Source: an uncultured Clostridia bacterium
GTDB lineage: Bacteria > Bacillota > Clostridia > Christensenellales > Borkfalkiaceae
Reading direction: 5' to 3'
Length of the DNA stretch: 64,000 nt
NCBI GenBank assembly: GCA_947624965.1
Contig: CANQMN010000001.1
Location: forward strand, 1 to 64,000
This document shows, piece by piece, positions 33,586 through 42,501 of this stretch. The notes beneath the pieces are model-generated. The model ran no database searches. It saw only the letters and a list, made by a program, of their open reading frames with translations, and was not told where the DNA came from. The position numbers were made by a program, and so were the translations under genes. The stretch's first letter is position 1, and each line of letters opens with the position of its first letter.

Positions 33586-36027
33586 TTATTTTTTCTTGTT
33601 TCCTTTGAGCGACTTTACGTCTACTTCCTCCACCTTCTTATCCGAAGGCTTCACGACGAACAGCACGACGATGGCGATCGCGAGCACGGCGGAGATGGAG
33701 AACAGCACGACTGCGGTAACGTTGTTTTCCAGCCAATCCGAACGTCCGACGACCGTATCTCTCGGGTTCTGCACGTCGATGACCTGATACGCGGTGGCGG
33801 TGAAACCCTCGAACTCCGCATCGGTAACTTCGAGTTTCACGAAGTAATAGGTGGATACCTGCGGGCGGAACGTCTTTGTGGAAGCATCGGGATCCCATTC
33901 GTAGGCGTTGTCCGTGCGGTCCCAAGCGGGATCGTCCTCGGTGATGTCGTCGTTGTAGGGATCGATCTCCACGAGGCAATCCTTATAATCGTTCTCGGCA
34001 TACTGCGCCGCGTTCGAGACGCACGCCTCGTAGGAGGGAAGCTCGCGCTCGCCGAGTTTGCTCGCGTCGAAGCGGTAGAGCGTATACTCCGAAGAGTAGC
34101 CCGCAAGCGCGATGACGTCGAAGGAAGAGACGGTATAAACGCTGTCGAGATAGCCGACCGCCTGGCTCTTCGTCTCCTCGATGGTCGCGCCCGTGTATTT
34201 CGCCTCGAATGTGAACGTGGGGATCGCGTCGATGTCCCATGCGTTGCTCGTTGTAACGTTGACGAGATTTCCGTCCAAATACATTCTCATCGGCTCGCCG
34301 TTCGCATCGGAGGCGATGACCTTGAACACGTACTTGCCCTTCTGCGAGATGGGGAAGCGGAGCGCGTTATAGCGCAGAGACGTCTCGTTGTTGGGCGTGG
34401 CGTCTTCCGCCTGCCCGGGACGGTAATAGCTGATGGTGAAGCGGAGATTTCTGTAATCGGCGTCGTCGCTCCCGATGAGACCGCGCAGGGAAGGAAGATA
34501 GATATACGCGCCCTCGCCCGCGCTCGTCTTTTCCGCCGCGGCGGTGACCGCTTCCTGATACTTCTCGCGCGCCGTGGTGTCGGGGACGCGGTTTTCCTCT
34601 CCCTCAAACGTGATATCGGTGTACGAGGGACCGTCCTGTTCGCGGTCTACGAGGATATAATCGAACGCCTGATCGCCTTCGCCCTGCACGGACACCGCGT
34701 CCTCCGCGGCGTACCAAGTGAGATAGACATACTCTCTCAGATCCGCGCCCCTGCCGTCGTCGAGACGGAAGCGGATGGAGACGTACTGCGTCGTCGAATC
34801 GCTATCCGAAGAGGGCATGAAGAACACGGACGTCGTAAGCTGGGAATAATCGTCGTCGTTCTCCTCGTTGGGCTTATGCTTGTCCGCGGCGAGCATGTAG
34901 TACGAACGAGTCACCGTAACGGAGTCGTCGCACACGTCGATCGCCTCATACGTGAGGCTGAAACGCTTGCCGAGCGTGTAGGGATACACCTTTTCGTCGA
35001 GCACGAGAACGGCGGGCGCGTTGTCCTCCACCTTGCCCTCGGACGTGAGCGTGAACGACTGTCCGTTGAGCGCCTTCATGTGCACGATCTGGGAAACTTT
35101 GTTCCACGTCTCGTGTCCCTCGGGCAGTTCTTCGAGCGTCGCCTTGAAGGTGATGGGCGTATTGGGCGTATCGCCCGAGGAGCGGTATTCCATGAAATAG
35201 CTGCCGATGTTGGTGAACTTGCCAAGCTGCGTCCTGATGCTGTTGAACGTCGCATAGACGACGAACTCTCCGGGCGCGGCAACAGCGTCCTCCTCGTCCG
35301 TCTCCGAAAAATCTATCCTGATGTCGCCGCCGTTGTAGGCGATATCCCCGAGTTCCTTGTAAGTGAGATCGCTGTCCTCCGCCTCGCGGTGGGAGGCATC
35401 CACAACGGCGACCGTAAGTTTACCGTCCGTTCCCTCCTTGAAGCGGAGCGAATTGACCGCCTTGCCGTCCTTGGAGACGTTTTCCTCCGCGCTCTCGAAG
35501 AGGATCTCGTACTCCTTGAAGAGCAAGGTGTCCGCGAAGGAGAAGCCGCATTCCGAGCAGACCGCGGCGTCCGCTTCCAGCGTTTCGCCCGAAAGACCGC
35601 CGAAGCCGCAGCGCGGGCAGACCTTCAAAGTTTTATCCGCCTCCGTGCGCGTCGTATACGCCGCGGGAGCAAAGGCGAACGTCATCGAAAAGTAATGCGT
35701 TACGGAAGGATTCGTGAGGTCGGCGAGGGCGTGGGGTTCCGCTTCCGCCGCCTTGGGGACAGCCGCGTACCATTTGAGCGCCAAGTCGCGGCGGTAGTAG
35801 ACGACGCCGCCGTCCCGCTGCGTAAAGCGCATATACGAATCTCCGCCCGCCTCGCTCGGCGTCGAAGCGGAGATCGTGCCGCCCGTTCCCTCGGAAAAGA
35901 CGGTATTCACCGAATAGGTTACCGCGTCCGCCCTGACCGCCGCGGTAAAGAGCGCCAAGCCGAGCGACGCCGCGAACAACACGACGAGCGCAACCAGCGT
36001 GAACAAACGAATTTTGACCTTACTCAT
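33586..36027 (-). CDS. Large membrane-anchored extracellular protein with embedded zinc ribbon
   Basis: 813 residues. A signal peptide (basic start, hydrophobic core to about residue 33, ending near AAVRADA) and one C-terminal TM helix (VVLFSISAVLAIAIVVLFVV) with a Lys-rich cytoplasmic tail define a type I surface protein. The ectodomain is acidic, rich in Tyr, Thr and beta-like strands, with no recognised domain. Near residues 130-160 it has CPRCGFGG...CSECGF, a four-Cys zinc-ribbon pattern rarely seen outside the cell. No LPXTG signal is present. It is transcribed alone, with a strong terminator. Function unknown. Confidence 0.8.
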   Translation of the reverse strand: MSKVKIRLFTLVALVVLFAASLGLALFTAAVRADAVTYSVNTVFSEGTGGTISASTPSEAGGDSYMRFTQRDGGVVYYRRDLALKWYAAVPKAAEAEPHALADLTNPSVTHYFSMTFAFAPAAYTTRTEADKTLKVCPRCGFGGLSGETLEADAAVCSECGFSFADTLLFKEYEILFESAEENVSKDGKAVNSLRFKEGTDGKLTVAVVDASHREAEDSDLTYKELGDIAYNGGDIRIDFSETDEEDAVAAPGEFVVYATFNSIRTQLGKFTNIGSYFMEYRSSGDTPNTPITFKATLEELPEGHETWNKVSQIVHMKALNGQSFTLTSEGKVEDNAPAVLVLDEKVYPYTLGKRFSLTYEAIDVCDDSVTVTRSYYMLAADKHKPNEENDDDYSQLTTSVFFMPSSDSDSTTQYVSIRFRLDDGRGADLREYVYLTWYAAEDAVSVQGEGDQAFDYILVDREQDGPSYTDITFEGEENRVPDTTAREKYQEAVTAAAEKTSAGEGAYIYLPSLRGLIGSDDADYRNLRFTISYYRPGQAEDATPNNETSLRYNALRFPISQKGKYVFKVIASDANGEPMRMYLDGNLVNVTTSNAWDIDAIPTFTFEAKYTGATIEETKSQAVGYLDSVYTVSSFDVIALAGYSSEYTLYRFDASKLGERELPSYEACVSNAAQYAENDYKDCLVEIDPYNDDITEDDPAWDRTDNAYEWDPDASTKTFRPQVSTYYFVKLEVTDAEFEGFTATAYQVIDVQNPRDTVVGRSDWLENNVTAVVLFSISAVLAIAIVVLFVVKPSDKKVEEVDVKSLKGNKKK

Positions 36028-36155
36028 GGAAATCGCTCCGTACGGGAAAGCCCCGTTTTCTTAAATAGGAATATCTTTTATATTCTACACGAATTTTCCC
36101 CGTTCGTCAAGCGCAAACGGGCGCCGAAACGAGAAAAATCCGAATTTCACGCAAT

Positions 36156-36866
36156 TTACATCGGCTTGACGAAGGAGGAGACATCGAAATAGCTCCACGG
36201 ACGCTCCTCCGCGGGCGGCTCGGCGAGGAAGCGCAGCCGCTCGTGCGTGACGGGGTGCGTAAAGGAGAGCGAATACGCCCAGAGAGCGAGTTTCCCCTTC
36301 TGCGCCTTTTCGCCGCCGTAGCGCATGTCGCCGTAGACGGGATGGGAGATGCCCGCCGTCTGTACGCGGATCTGGTGGCTCCTGCCCGTGTGCAGCTTGA
36401 TCTCGGTGAGCGCAAGCCCCTCCGCCTTGGCGAGCACGGCGTAATCGAGCGAGGCGAGCTTCGCGCCGTCCGTGCCCTGCGGACACAGATACACCGTGTT
36501 GTTGACGGCGTTCTTTTTCAGCCAGTTCACGAGCTTGCCGCGCTCCTCATGGGGAGCGCCCACGAGAACGGCGAGATACTTCTTTTCAAAATCGCCCGTC
36601 CGCATCTGCTCGGACAGGCGCGCCGCCGCCTTGCTCGTCTTGGCGAACACCATCACGCCGCCCGTGGGACGGTCGAGACGGTGCACGAGCCCGACATACG
36701 CGTTGCCCGGTTTCCGGTAGCGCACGCGCAGATATTCCTTCACGAGGTCGAGCATGTTGGCGTCCTCACTCTCGTCCGGACAGGAGGCGACGTTCTGCGG
36801 TTTGAGCACGACGATGACGTGATTGTCCTCAAACAAAATTTCAGGCTCTTTGATTTCTTCATCCAT
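36156..36866 (-). CDS. RluA-family pseudouridine synthase
   Basis: 236 residues. HRLDRPTGGVMVFAK (catalytic Asp) and LHTGRSHQIRVQ mark the RluA family; no N-terminal S4 domain is present. It modifies uridine in rRNA or tRNA; the target is not clear. ATG at 36866 overlaps the end of the upstream methyltransferase gene by 8 bp, so the two are coupled. A longer open frame to 37190 lies over that gene and is rejected. Confidence 0.88.
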   Translation of the reverse strand: MDEEIKEPEILFEDNHVIVVLKPQNVASCPDESEDANMLDLVKEYLRVRYRKPGNAYVGLVHRLDRPTGGVMVFAKTSKAAARLSEQMRTGDFEKKYLAVLVGAPHEERGKLVNWLKKNAVNNTVYLCPQGTDGAKLASLDYAVLAKAEGLALTEIKLHTGRSHQIRVQTAGISHPVYGDMRYGGEKAQKGKLALWAYSLSFTHPVTHERLRFLAEPPAEERPWSYFDVSSFVKPM

Positions 36867-37719
36867 TGACGTAGATCCCCCCGGCGCCGCAGGGAAGGCA
36901 GATGCCCTCCTCGGTGGGCAATCCCACCTCGTACGCCGAAACGTTCCCCTTCCGCCCGCCGAGGACGAGCGTAAGGATATTGGCGAGCACGGCGGGTTGC
37001 AAGCCCGTCGTGTAGCTGTTAATGAGGAAAAAGAGCGGGTCGTCCGAGAGCAACTGCGCGCACAGCTCCGCAAAGGGATAGAGCTCGCTCTCGATCTTCC
37101 ACATCTCCCCGCCCGGTCCCCTTCCGTAGGAGGGCGGGTCCATGACGACGGCGTCGTAACGGTTCCCGCGGCGGAGTTCGCGGCGGACAAACTTGACGCA
37201 ATCGTCCACGATATAGCGGATCCCCCCGTTTACGCCCGAGAGGCGCGCGTTCTCGCCCGCGCGTTCGACCATTCCCTTCGCGGCGTCCACATGGGTAACT
37301 TCCGCGCCCGCCTTCGCGAGCGCGACGCTTGCCGCGCCCGTATAGGCGAACAGATTGAGAACTTTTATCTTCCGCCCCGCCCCTTTCACGAGCGCGCCCG
37401 CCGCGTCCCAGTGCACCGCCTGTTCGGGAAACAGCCCCGTATGTTTGAAGCCCATCGGCTTCACTTTGAAGGTGAGGTCGCGGTAGGAGACCGTCCAACT
37501 TTCGGGGATCGGCTTACAAAATTCCCATGCGCCGCCCCCCTTCTCGTTTCTGCGGTACACCGCATGCAGACCGGGATAGGAAAAGAGATCCCTCTGCGCC
37601 CGCCAGATCGCCTGCGGGTCGGGACGAAGCAATAAGATCTCCCCCCACCGTTCGAGCTTATAGCCGTCGCCCGTCGCGATCACGGAGAAATCCTTCCAGT
37701 TTTCCGCCAACCGAATCAT
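36859..37719 (-). CDS. Class I SAM-dependent rRNA methyltransferase (RlmI/RlmK-like)
   Basis: 286 residues. The Rossmann core begins with VLNLFAYTGAASVALAKAGA (SAM-binding motif I), has THVDAAKGMVERA and a NPPY-like DPPSYGRG catalytic motif. The N-terminal part before it (KERWGEILLLRPDPQAIW region) is not a PUA domain, so it is a shorter relative of RlmI. It likely methylates cytosine or guanine in rRNA. It is coupled to the pseudouridine synthase downstream. Confidence 0.88.
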   Translation of the reverse strand: MIRLAENWKDFSVIATGDGYKLERWGEILLLRPDPQAIWRAQRDLFSYPGLHAVYRRNEKGGGAWEFCKPIPESWTVSYRDLTFKVKPMGFKHTGLFPEQAVHWDAAGALVKGAGRKIKVLNLFAYTGAASVALAKAGAEVTHVDAAKGMVERAGENARLSGVNGGIRYIVDDCVKFVRRELRRGNRYDAVVMDPPSYGRGPGGEMWKIESELYPFAELCAQLLSDDPLFFLINSYTTGLQPAVLANILTLVLGGRKGNVSAYEVGLPTEEGICLPCGAGGIYVNG

Positions 37720-37804
37720 AGGGATATTATAATAGATCGCGCGGATTTTGTAAAGTAAAACGGGCGGAAAGCGGAAAATTTATGCAGGATCCGCGCCCAC
37801 ACGG

Positions 37805-37834
37805 AGCGGTCCCCGCGCAAAACGCGGGGACCGC
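37805..37834. terminator. Strong hairpin downstream of the arabinofuranosidase gene
   Basis: GCGGTCCCCGCG pairs perfectly with CGCGGGGACCGC over a 4- to 5-base loop. No long T-run follows on either strand. A second, shorter GC stem lies at 37844-37861. Either can end the GH51 transcript. Confidence 0.55.
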
Positions 37835-37904
37835 TTTCCGAGACCCGCCGAAGGGCGGGCTGTTTCCGCGCCCGCCCATGGGCTGCGGCGCGGCGTTTTT
37901 CCGT

Positions 37905-39872
37905 TTACTTCATAAAGACGAGCACGCTGAACGAGCGGGGCGGGAGGGAGAGCGAGCGCGGCGCCGTGGGCGCGACTTCGAGGGGCGCGATCTTCTCGGG
38001 CGATCCCGCGGTGTTATAGTCCCCCATCTCCCCTTCGAGGCGGATGATGCGCGCGAGCGACCCGAAGTCGTAATCGCCCTCGATCTCCGCTTCCACGGGC
38101 TCCTCGCCCGCGTTGACGAGCTTGACGAAGGTCATGCCCTGCCGCTCGGTCGCGGAAGCGTACACCTTGTCCCGTTCCCCGTCCGTGCGCACGTTGAGGG
38201 AATAGTCGCCCGTATACAGGCTGTACAGCTTCTGGACGTGGTAATTCGCCGAGGGATACGCGCGCTTCCCGTCGAACCAGATCATATCCGGGCTCCACTG
38301 CGTATAGCCAAGCCTGCCGAACAGGGGCGCGTACGACGCCATGACGACGACGTCCGCGTTGCGCTCCATGCCCGTCATGAACGCCGCCTCGGCGAGCGCG
38401 CCCTCCCAGCAGTTCGCCTGCGGCGCGTTGAAGAGCGCGCACCCCGAACCGGGCACGTGCGCCGCGTATTCGCCCGCATAGACCTTGCCCGCGCGGGGAT
38501 ATGTATCGTACATGTGCACGTGGCTGTAAAGCCACTCGGGAGAGACGTAGAAATGTTCGTCCGTCGCATAGACGAAGTCGGGCTCCGTTTCGAGCTTGGC
38601 GCGGATCCATTTCCATGCGTCGTAATAGCTCGGCGTCTCCACCGTGGGACCCGCCGTGCCGATGATTTTGAGCGCGGGATATTTTTCGTGCAGGCGGCGT
38701 TCAAAGAGCTCGAACCGCCTGTAAAATTCGTTGGGACGCTCCACGCCGTCCTTCTGCTTGGGCGACGCCTCCCATTGTTCGTTCCCCACGCCGAGGTATT
38801 CCAGCCCGAAGGGCTGCGGGTGCCCCATCTCCGCGCGCACCTTCCCCCAGACGGTATCCTGCCCGCCGTTCGCAAATTCCACGACGTCGAGCGCCTCCTG
38901 AATGTACGTTTCGAGCGCGGCGTCGTCCGTCGGGACGAACTCCGTGGACATATATTGGCAGGCGATGCCCACGCTCACGACGGGCAGAGGCTTCGCGCCG
39001 ATGTATTCGCACAGGCGGAAATATTCGTAATAGCCCACGCCGAGCGTCTGCCCGTAGTGGGAAAATTCGGAGCGGAAGTTGTTCTCCGGTCCCGTCGCGT
39101 GCACCGCCCAGCGGTTCCAGTTGTGCCGCCTGCGCTCGGGCATGCCGATGGAATTTTTCCAGAGATAGCGGTTGGCGAGGCTGTTCCCCTCCACGACGCA
39201 TCCGCCCGGGAAGCGCAGAAAGCCCGGTTTCATCTCCTTCATGAGTTCGACGAGATCGCGGCGGAACACGCCGAGCACGGCGTTTTCGGGCATCATCGAA
39301 AAGGCGTCGATATGGATGGAGCCCGCCTTTTGCAGGGTGAAACGGAAGGATGCGGCGTCGGCGTCCTCCTTCGCCTTCACGCGGAAGGAATACCGCCGCC
39401 ATGCGCCGTCCGCCTTCACGCCCGCGCGCTTTTCCAAGAGGGCCTTTTCGCCGTCGTACACCCCCACGGTGACCTTCCCCTTATAGCTGTACGAGCGCGC
39501 CCAAAAGGAAATTTTGTACCCATTCCCCTTTTTTAAGTAAATTCCGTCGTACGCCTTGTTGCTCACGCCCTGCGCGGGCGCGGATGTAACCACCCGCATG
39601 TAATGGGGATTTTCGGGGAAGAGCGGACGGTCCGTCTTGATCTTCGTGGCGACGTCCGCCCCCGCGGGATACACCGACCACGCGTAACCGCCGTCGTCCT
39701 CCACGATGTACCTGTCCCACTCGCCGTGGACGTCCTTCGCCTCGAAATTGCGGTTTTCGAGCATTTCGGCATACAAGCCGCCGTCCAGCCCGTAGTTGAG
39801 ATCTTCAAAGAAGAGCCCCACGCCGTCGCCGAGGACGGGCGTTTCGCCCTCTCTGTTTACGGTAATTTTCAT
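37905..39872 (-). CDS. GH51-family alpha-L-arabinofuranosidase
   Basis: 655 residues, no signal peptide, so cytosolic. The N-terminus (GVGLFFEDLNYGLDGGLYAEMLENRNFE) and a jelly-roll carbohydrate-binding-like part precede the TIM barrel. The acid/base Glu lies in VGNEQWE and the nucleophile in TDEHFYVSP, as in clan GH-A GH51. The C-terminal beta domain is complete. It releases arabinose from arabino-oligosaccharides taken into the cell. GGAGG precedes the ATG. No sugar transporter or regulator is adjacent. Confidence 0.9.
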   Translation of the reverse strand: MKITVNREGETPVLGDGVGLFFEDLNYGLDGGLYAEMLENRNFEAKDVHGEWDRYIVEDDGGYAWSVYPAGADVATKIKTDRPLFPENPHYMRVVTSAPAQGVSNKAYDGIYLKKGNGYKISFWARSYSYKGKVTVGVYDGEKALLEKRAGVKADGAWRRYSFRVKAKEDADAASFRFTLQKAGSIHIDAFSMMPENAVLGVFRRDLVELMKEMKPGFLRFPGGCVVEGNSLANRYLWKNSIGMPERRRHNWNRWAVHATGPENNFRSEFSHYGQTLGVGYYEYFRLCEYIGAKPLPVVSVGIACQYMSTEFVPTDDAALETYIQEALDVVEFANGGQDTVWGKVRAEMGHPQPFGLEYLGVGNEQWEASPKQKDGVERPNEFYRRFELFERRLHEKYPALKIIGTAGPTVETPSYYDAWKWIRAKLETEPDFVYATDEHFYVSPEWLYSHVHMYDTYPRAGKVYAGEYAAHVPGSGCALFNAPQANCWEGALAEAAFMTGMERNADVVVMASYAPLFGRLGYTQWSPDMIWFDGKRAYPSANYHVQKLYSLYTGDYSLNVRTDGERDKVYASATERQGMTFVKLVNAGEEPVEAEIEGDYDFGSLARIIRLEGEMGDYNTAGSPEKIAPLEVAPTAPRSLSLPPRSFSVLVFMK

Positions 39873-40028
39873 ACGTCTTTCCTCCGAGCCCGCAGGCTTG
39901 CCTTATTATAACATAAAAAAATCCCGAGGAAAATACTTTTCGGGAGAATTTCCCGTGAAAATTTCGACGGGCGCGTCCGCCGCGGGCGGCGCGAACTTTG
40001 TTTTCTCTCCGTGCCGAGAGGGTCCCCC

Positions 40029-41726
40029 TCACTCCACGGAGTGTGCGATATAAGTGATGTGGTCCGCCGCACGTTCGAGATTTCCCACAAGGTTGATAAA
40101 GACGCTCGAATTTTGCGGCTGGCATTTTCCCTCGTTGAGCCGCTTGATGTGCCGCGCCACGAGCTCGCGGCGGTCGTTGTCGATCTCGTCCTCCAAGGCG
40201 TCCAGTTCGGCAAGTTTGCCCCGTTCCTTGAAGAGGAAGATGGCGAGCGAGAGAACGTAGAGCTGTTTGATCTTCTCGTACATCGCCTTGGTCATCTCCA
40301 AAAATTCGTCCGAGAATACGAGCTCGTCCTCCACATAGTGGCGGGTGTACTTCGTAACGTTATCGGCGAGCTCGCCGATACGGACGATATCGTTGAGGAC
40401 GTAATGCAGGGTGGAGACCGTCTTTTCCTCGTCGATGACGAGGGGCGACGCCGAGAGCTTGACGAGATAGGAAACGCCCTTCTTGTTCGCCTCGCCGAGC
40501 CGTTCGTTCTGCTCCGCGACGCGCGGCGTTACCGTTTGGTCCTTCACCAAAAACGCCTCGAACGCCGTCGTGAGCGTGTCCATCGCATAGGAGAACGCCT
40601 TCCCCGTCTGCTGATAGAGATATCCGAGCGCGACGGAGGGAGAGCGAAGCAGGCGCTCGTCCAGATCCCCCATGATGTCCGTCTCCGTCCGCTTCTCCTC
40701 CTGCGGCTTCCCCTTCTTCTCGGGAATGATGTGCTCGGCGAGCCACACAAAGACCTTGATGAAGGGAATGAAGAGGAGCGTATTCACAACGTTGAAGAGG
40801 GTATGGAAGGTCGCGATCTGCAAGGTCTGCCCGAGCCCCTCTTTGCCGAACACGGTGATGTTCGAGGGGAAGATGCCCGCGAGCACGGTGTCCGCAAAGC
40901 CCGTCCAGCAGACGAGGATGATCATGAAGATGATCGCGCCGAAGAAGTTGAACATGAAGTGGATGAGCGCGGCGCGCTTGGCGTTCGTGCTCGCCCCGAG
41001 CGACGAGATGAGCGCGGTAACGCAGGTGCCGATATTCGACCCGATGATGATGTAGAGCGGGGCGTTCCCGCCGCCCCCTATCACCATGCCGAGGGACGCC
41101 ATCGTGATGATGATGGCGTTCACCGCCGTGGAACTCTGCACGAGCGCGGTGATGGCGATGCCGAGGAGCAGGAGCAGGAAGGGATTGCGAATGACGGACA
41201 GCATGTTCTTGACGACGTCGAAGGCTTCGGAACCCTCGTCGAACGTCAGCGCGCTCGACATGAACTTCAAGCCGACGAAGATGAGCCCGAACGCGGCGAC
41301 GACGTTGCCGACCGTCTTTACCTTGTCGCTCTTGGAGAACATCGTGATAAAGACACCGACGGCGGCGAGCGCGAGGAACACGGCGGTGATGTCCGAACCC
41401 GCGAGCGCGATCACCCATGCGTTGAGCGTCGTACCGATGTTCGCGCCCATGATGATGGCGGTCGCCTGGAAGAGCGTCATGATGCCCGCGTTGACGAGAC
41501 CGACGACCATGACCGTGGTGAACGCGGAGCTCTGTCCCAAAATCGTCATGCCCGTTCCGATCCCGACGCCTGCGAAACGGCTCTTCGCCGTCTTGTTCAG
41601 CATCTTTTGCAGTTTGCCGTGCGCGAGACGCGTCATGTTTTCGGAGAGGATCTTCATGCCAACCAAAAAGGTCCCCATCCCTCCGAAGATCTGCATGATG
41701 ATTTTGATGATGTCCCAAGCTCCCAT
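40029..41726 (-). CDS. Na/Pi cotransporter family protein with PhoU-like tail
   Basis: 565 residues. Two inverted Na/Pi repeats each hold the QSS motif (GQSSAFTTVMVVGL and VQSSTAVNAIIITM), with about nine TM helices. From about residue 335 a PhoU-like helical domain follows. These proteins take up or export phosphate with Na+ and sense intracellular phosphate through the tail. It is transcribed alone with a terminator-free gap to GH51. Confidence 0.9.
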   Translation of the reverse strand: MGAWDIIKIIMQIFGGMGTFLVGMKILSENMTRLAHGKLQKMLNKTAKSRFAGVGIGTGMTILGQSSAFTTVMVVGLVNAGIMTLFQATAIIMGANIGTTLNAWVIALAGSDITAVFLALAAVGVFITMFSKSDKVKTVGNVVAAFGLIFVGLKFMSSALTFDEGSEAFDVVKNMLSVIRNPFLLLLLGIAITALVQSSTAVNAIIITMASLGMVIGGGGNAPLYIIIGSNIGTCVTALISSLGASTNAKRAALIHFMFNFFGAIIFMIILVCWTGFADTVLAGIFPSNITVFGKEGLGQTLQIATFHTLFNVVNTLLFIPFIKVFVWLAEHIIPEKKGKPQEEKRTETDIMGDLDERLLRSPSVALGYLYQQTGKAFSYAMDTLTTAFEAFLVKDQTVTPRVAEQNERLGEANKKGVSYLVKLSASPLVIDEEKTVSTLHYVLNDIVRIGELADNVTKYTRHYVEDELVFSDEFLEMTKAMYEKIKQLYVLSLAIFLFKERGKLAELDALEDEIDNDRRELVARHIKRLNEGKCQPQNSSVFINLVGNLERAADHITYIAHSVE

Positions 41727-41908
41727 AGTGTTTCCTTCGCGTTCGTAGGTTGTCTCTATTATAACAGGTCATGCGGGCGTTTGTCATGCGTTTTCCACTA
41801 ATTTGCGAGAAAATTATAAAAACTCCGTACAACGCGCGCCGATGCGCGCCTTCTCGCCCGCGCATGACGCTTGTTTCGGGCAATCGTCGTTTTTCGCTGC
41901 GAAATCGC

Positions 41909-41937
41909 TTGCCAAATCTCCGCGCATATGTTAAAAT
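41909..41937 (+). promoter_or_regulatory. Promoter for the tRNA-Pro transcript
   Basis: TTGCCA (41909-41914), 17-base spacer, TAAAAT (41932-41937). The transcript would begin near 41944 and include the interrupted tRNA-like segment before the real tRNA at 42302. The interval 41760-41908 has no gene. Confidence 0.7.
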
Positions 41938-41976
41938 AGGGAACGTTCTCGGAAAAACGCAGGACCGACGGAAAAT

Positions 41977-42283
41977 ATCGAGGCGTAGCGCAGGAACAGC
42001 GAAATTATACGGGAACATCGAGGAGTAGCGCAGTTTGGTAGCCTGAACAGGGCTCCCGAAAAAGATTGCACAGCAAGATTTTTCGGGAAGAGGAGCGGCA
42101 ACGGAGCAAACTTGCTCTTTGCGGGAGCAAAGGACTCATAGCGGAGTTTGGTGATCTAAACAGAGCTCCCATAAAAAGACGCAGTATTTTTATGGGAAGA
42201 GGAGCCGCCGAGAGTGAAGAGAGCTTTTCGTGAGAAAAGCGATGAACTCACTCGTGCGGCGACGAGGGACCAAGAGGTCGCGT
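41977..42283 (+). ncRNA. Interrupted tRNA-Pro-like segment with two structured hairpin modules
   Basis: A 17-base near-copy of the tRNA-Pro 5' end is at 41977-41993. A 27-base exact copy of the tRNA 5' part (acceptor strand plus D arm) lies at 42016-42042, identical to 42299-42325. An 18-base exact copy of the anticodon-3' stem, variable loop and T-arm start (GGGACCAAGAGGTCGCGT) lies at 42266-42283, as at 42337-42354 in the true tRNA. Between the two copies are 223 bases instead of 11. They fold into two related modules starting near 42029 and 42141, each with GCTCCC...GGGAAGAGGAGC hairpins (42052-42096 and 42165-42205) and further stems. It is either a degenerate tRNA duplication or a structured RNA embedded in the tRNA precursor. 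No known riboswitch or group I core was recognised. Confidence 0.55.
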
Positions 42284-42301
42284 ATCTTTCAATAGAAGCA
42301 T

Positions 42302-42378
42302 CGAGGAGTAGCGCAGTTTGGTAGCGCGCTTGGTTCGGGACCAAGAGGTCGCGTGTTCAAATCACGTCTCCTCGACCA
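42302..42378 (+). tRNA. tRNA-Pro (anticodon CGG)
   Basis: Full cloverleaf: acceptor CGAGGAG/CTCCTCG, D arm GCGC-AGTTTGGTA-GCGC, anticodon stem CTTGG/CCAAG with loop TTCGGGA (anticodon CGG, reads CCG), short variable loop, and T arm with TTCAAAT. The 3' CCA is encoded. A strong terminator follows directly. Confidence 0.95.
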
Positions 42379-42416
42379 AAAAAGCGGGGTTTTTTGATCA
42401 AAAACCCCGCTTTTTT
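42379..42416. terminator. Bidirectional terminator after tRNA-Pro
   Basis: AAAAAAGCGGGGTTTTT pairs with its complement across GATC, and T6 follows. It also ends the nucleoside-hydrolase gene on the minus strand. Confidence 0.92.
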
Positions 42417-42501
42417 GCTTAAAAACGCCAAGCCGGATAAATTTGCCCCCAAATTCTGCCCCCAAAAAATTCAGATCCCTCCGAGCTCGTACGGCGGGCG
42501 G

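Noticed and set aside
33394-36192. 932-codon ORF on the plus strand opposite the surface-protein gene
   Set aside because: Shadow of the gene at 33586-36027, without ribosome-binding site or recognisable domain, and beginning inside the purine repeats.
41977-42283. Group I intron or known riboswitch in the tRNA-Pro leader
   Set aside because: No group I P7 core or known riboswitch consensus could be found; the region is therefore reported as unassigned.
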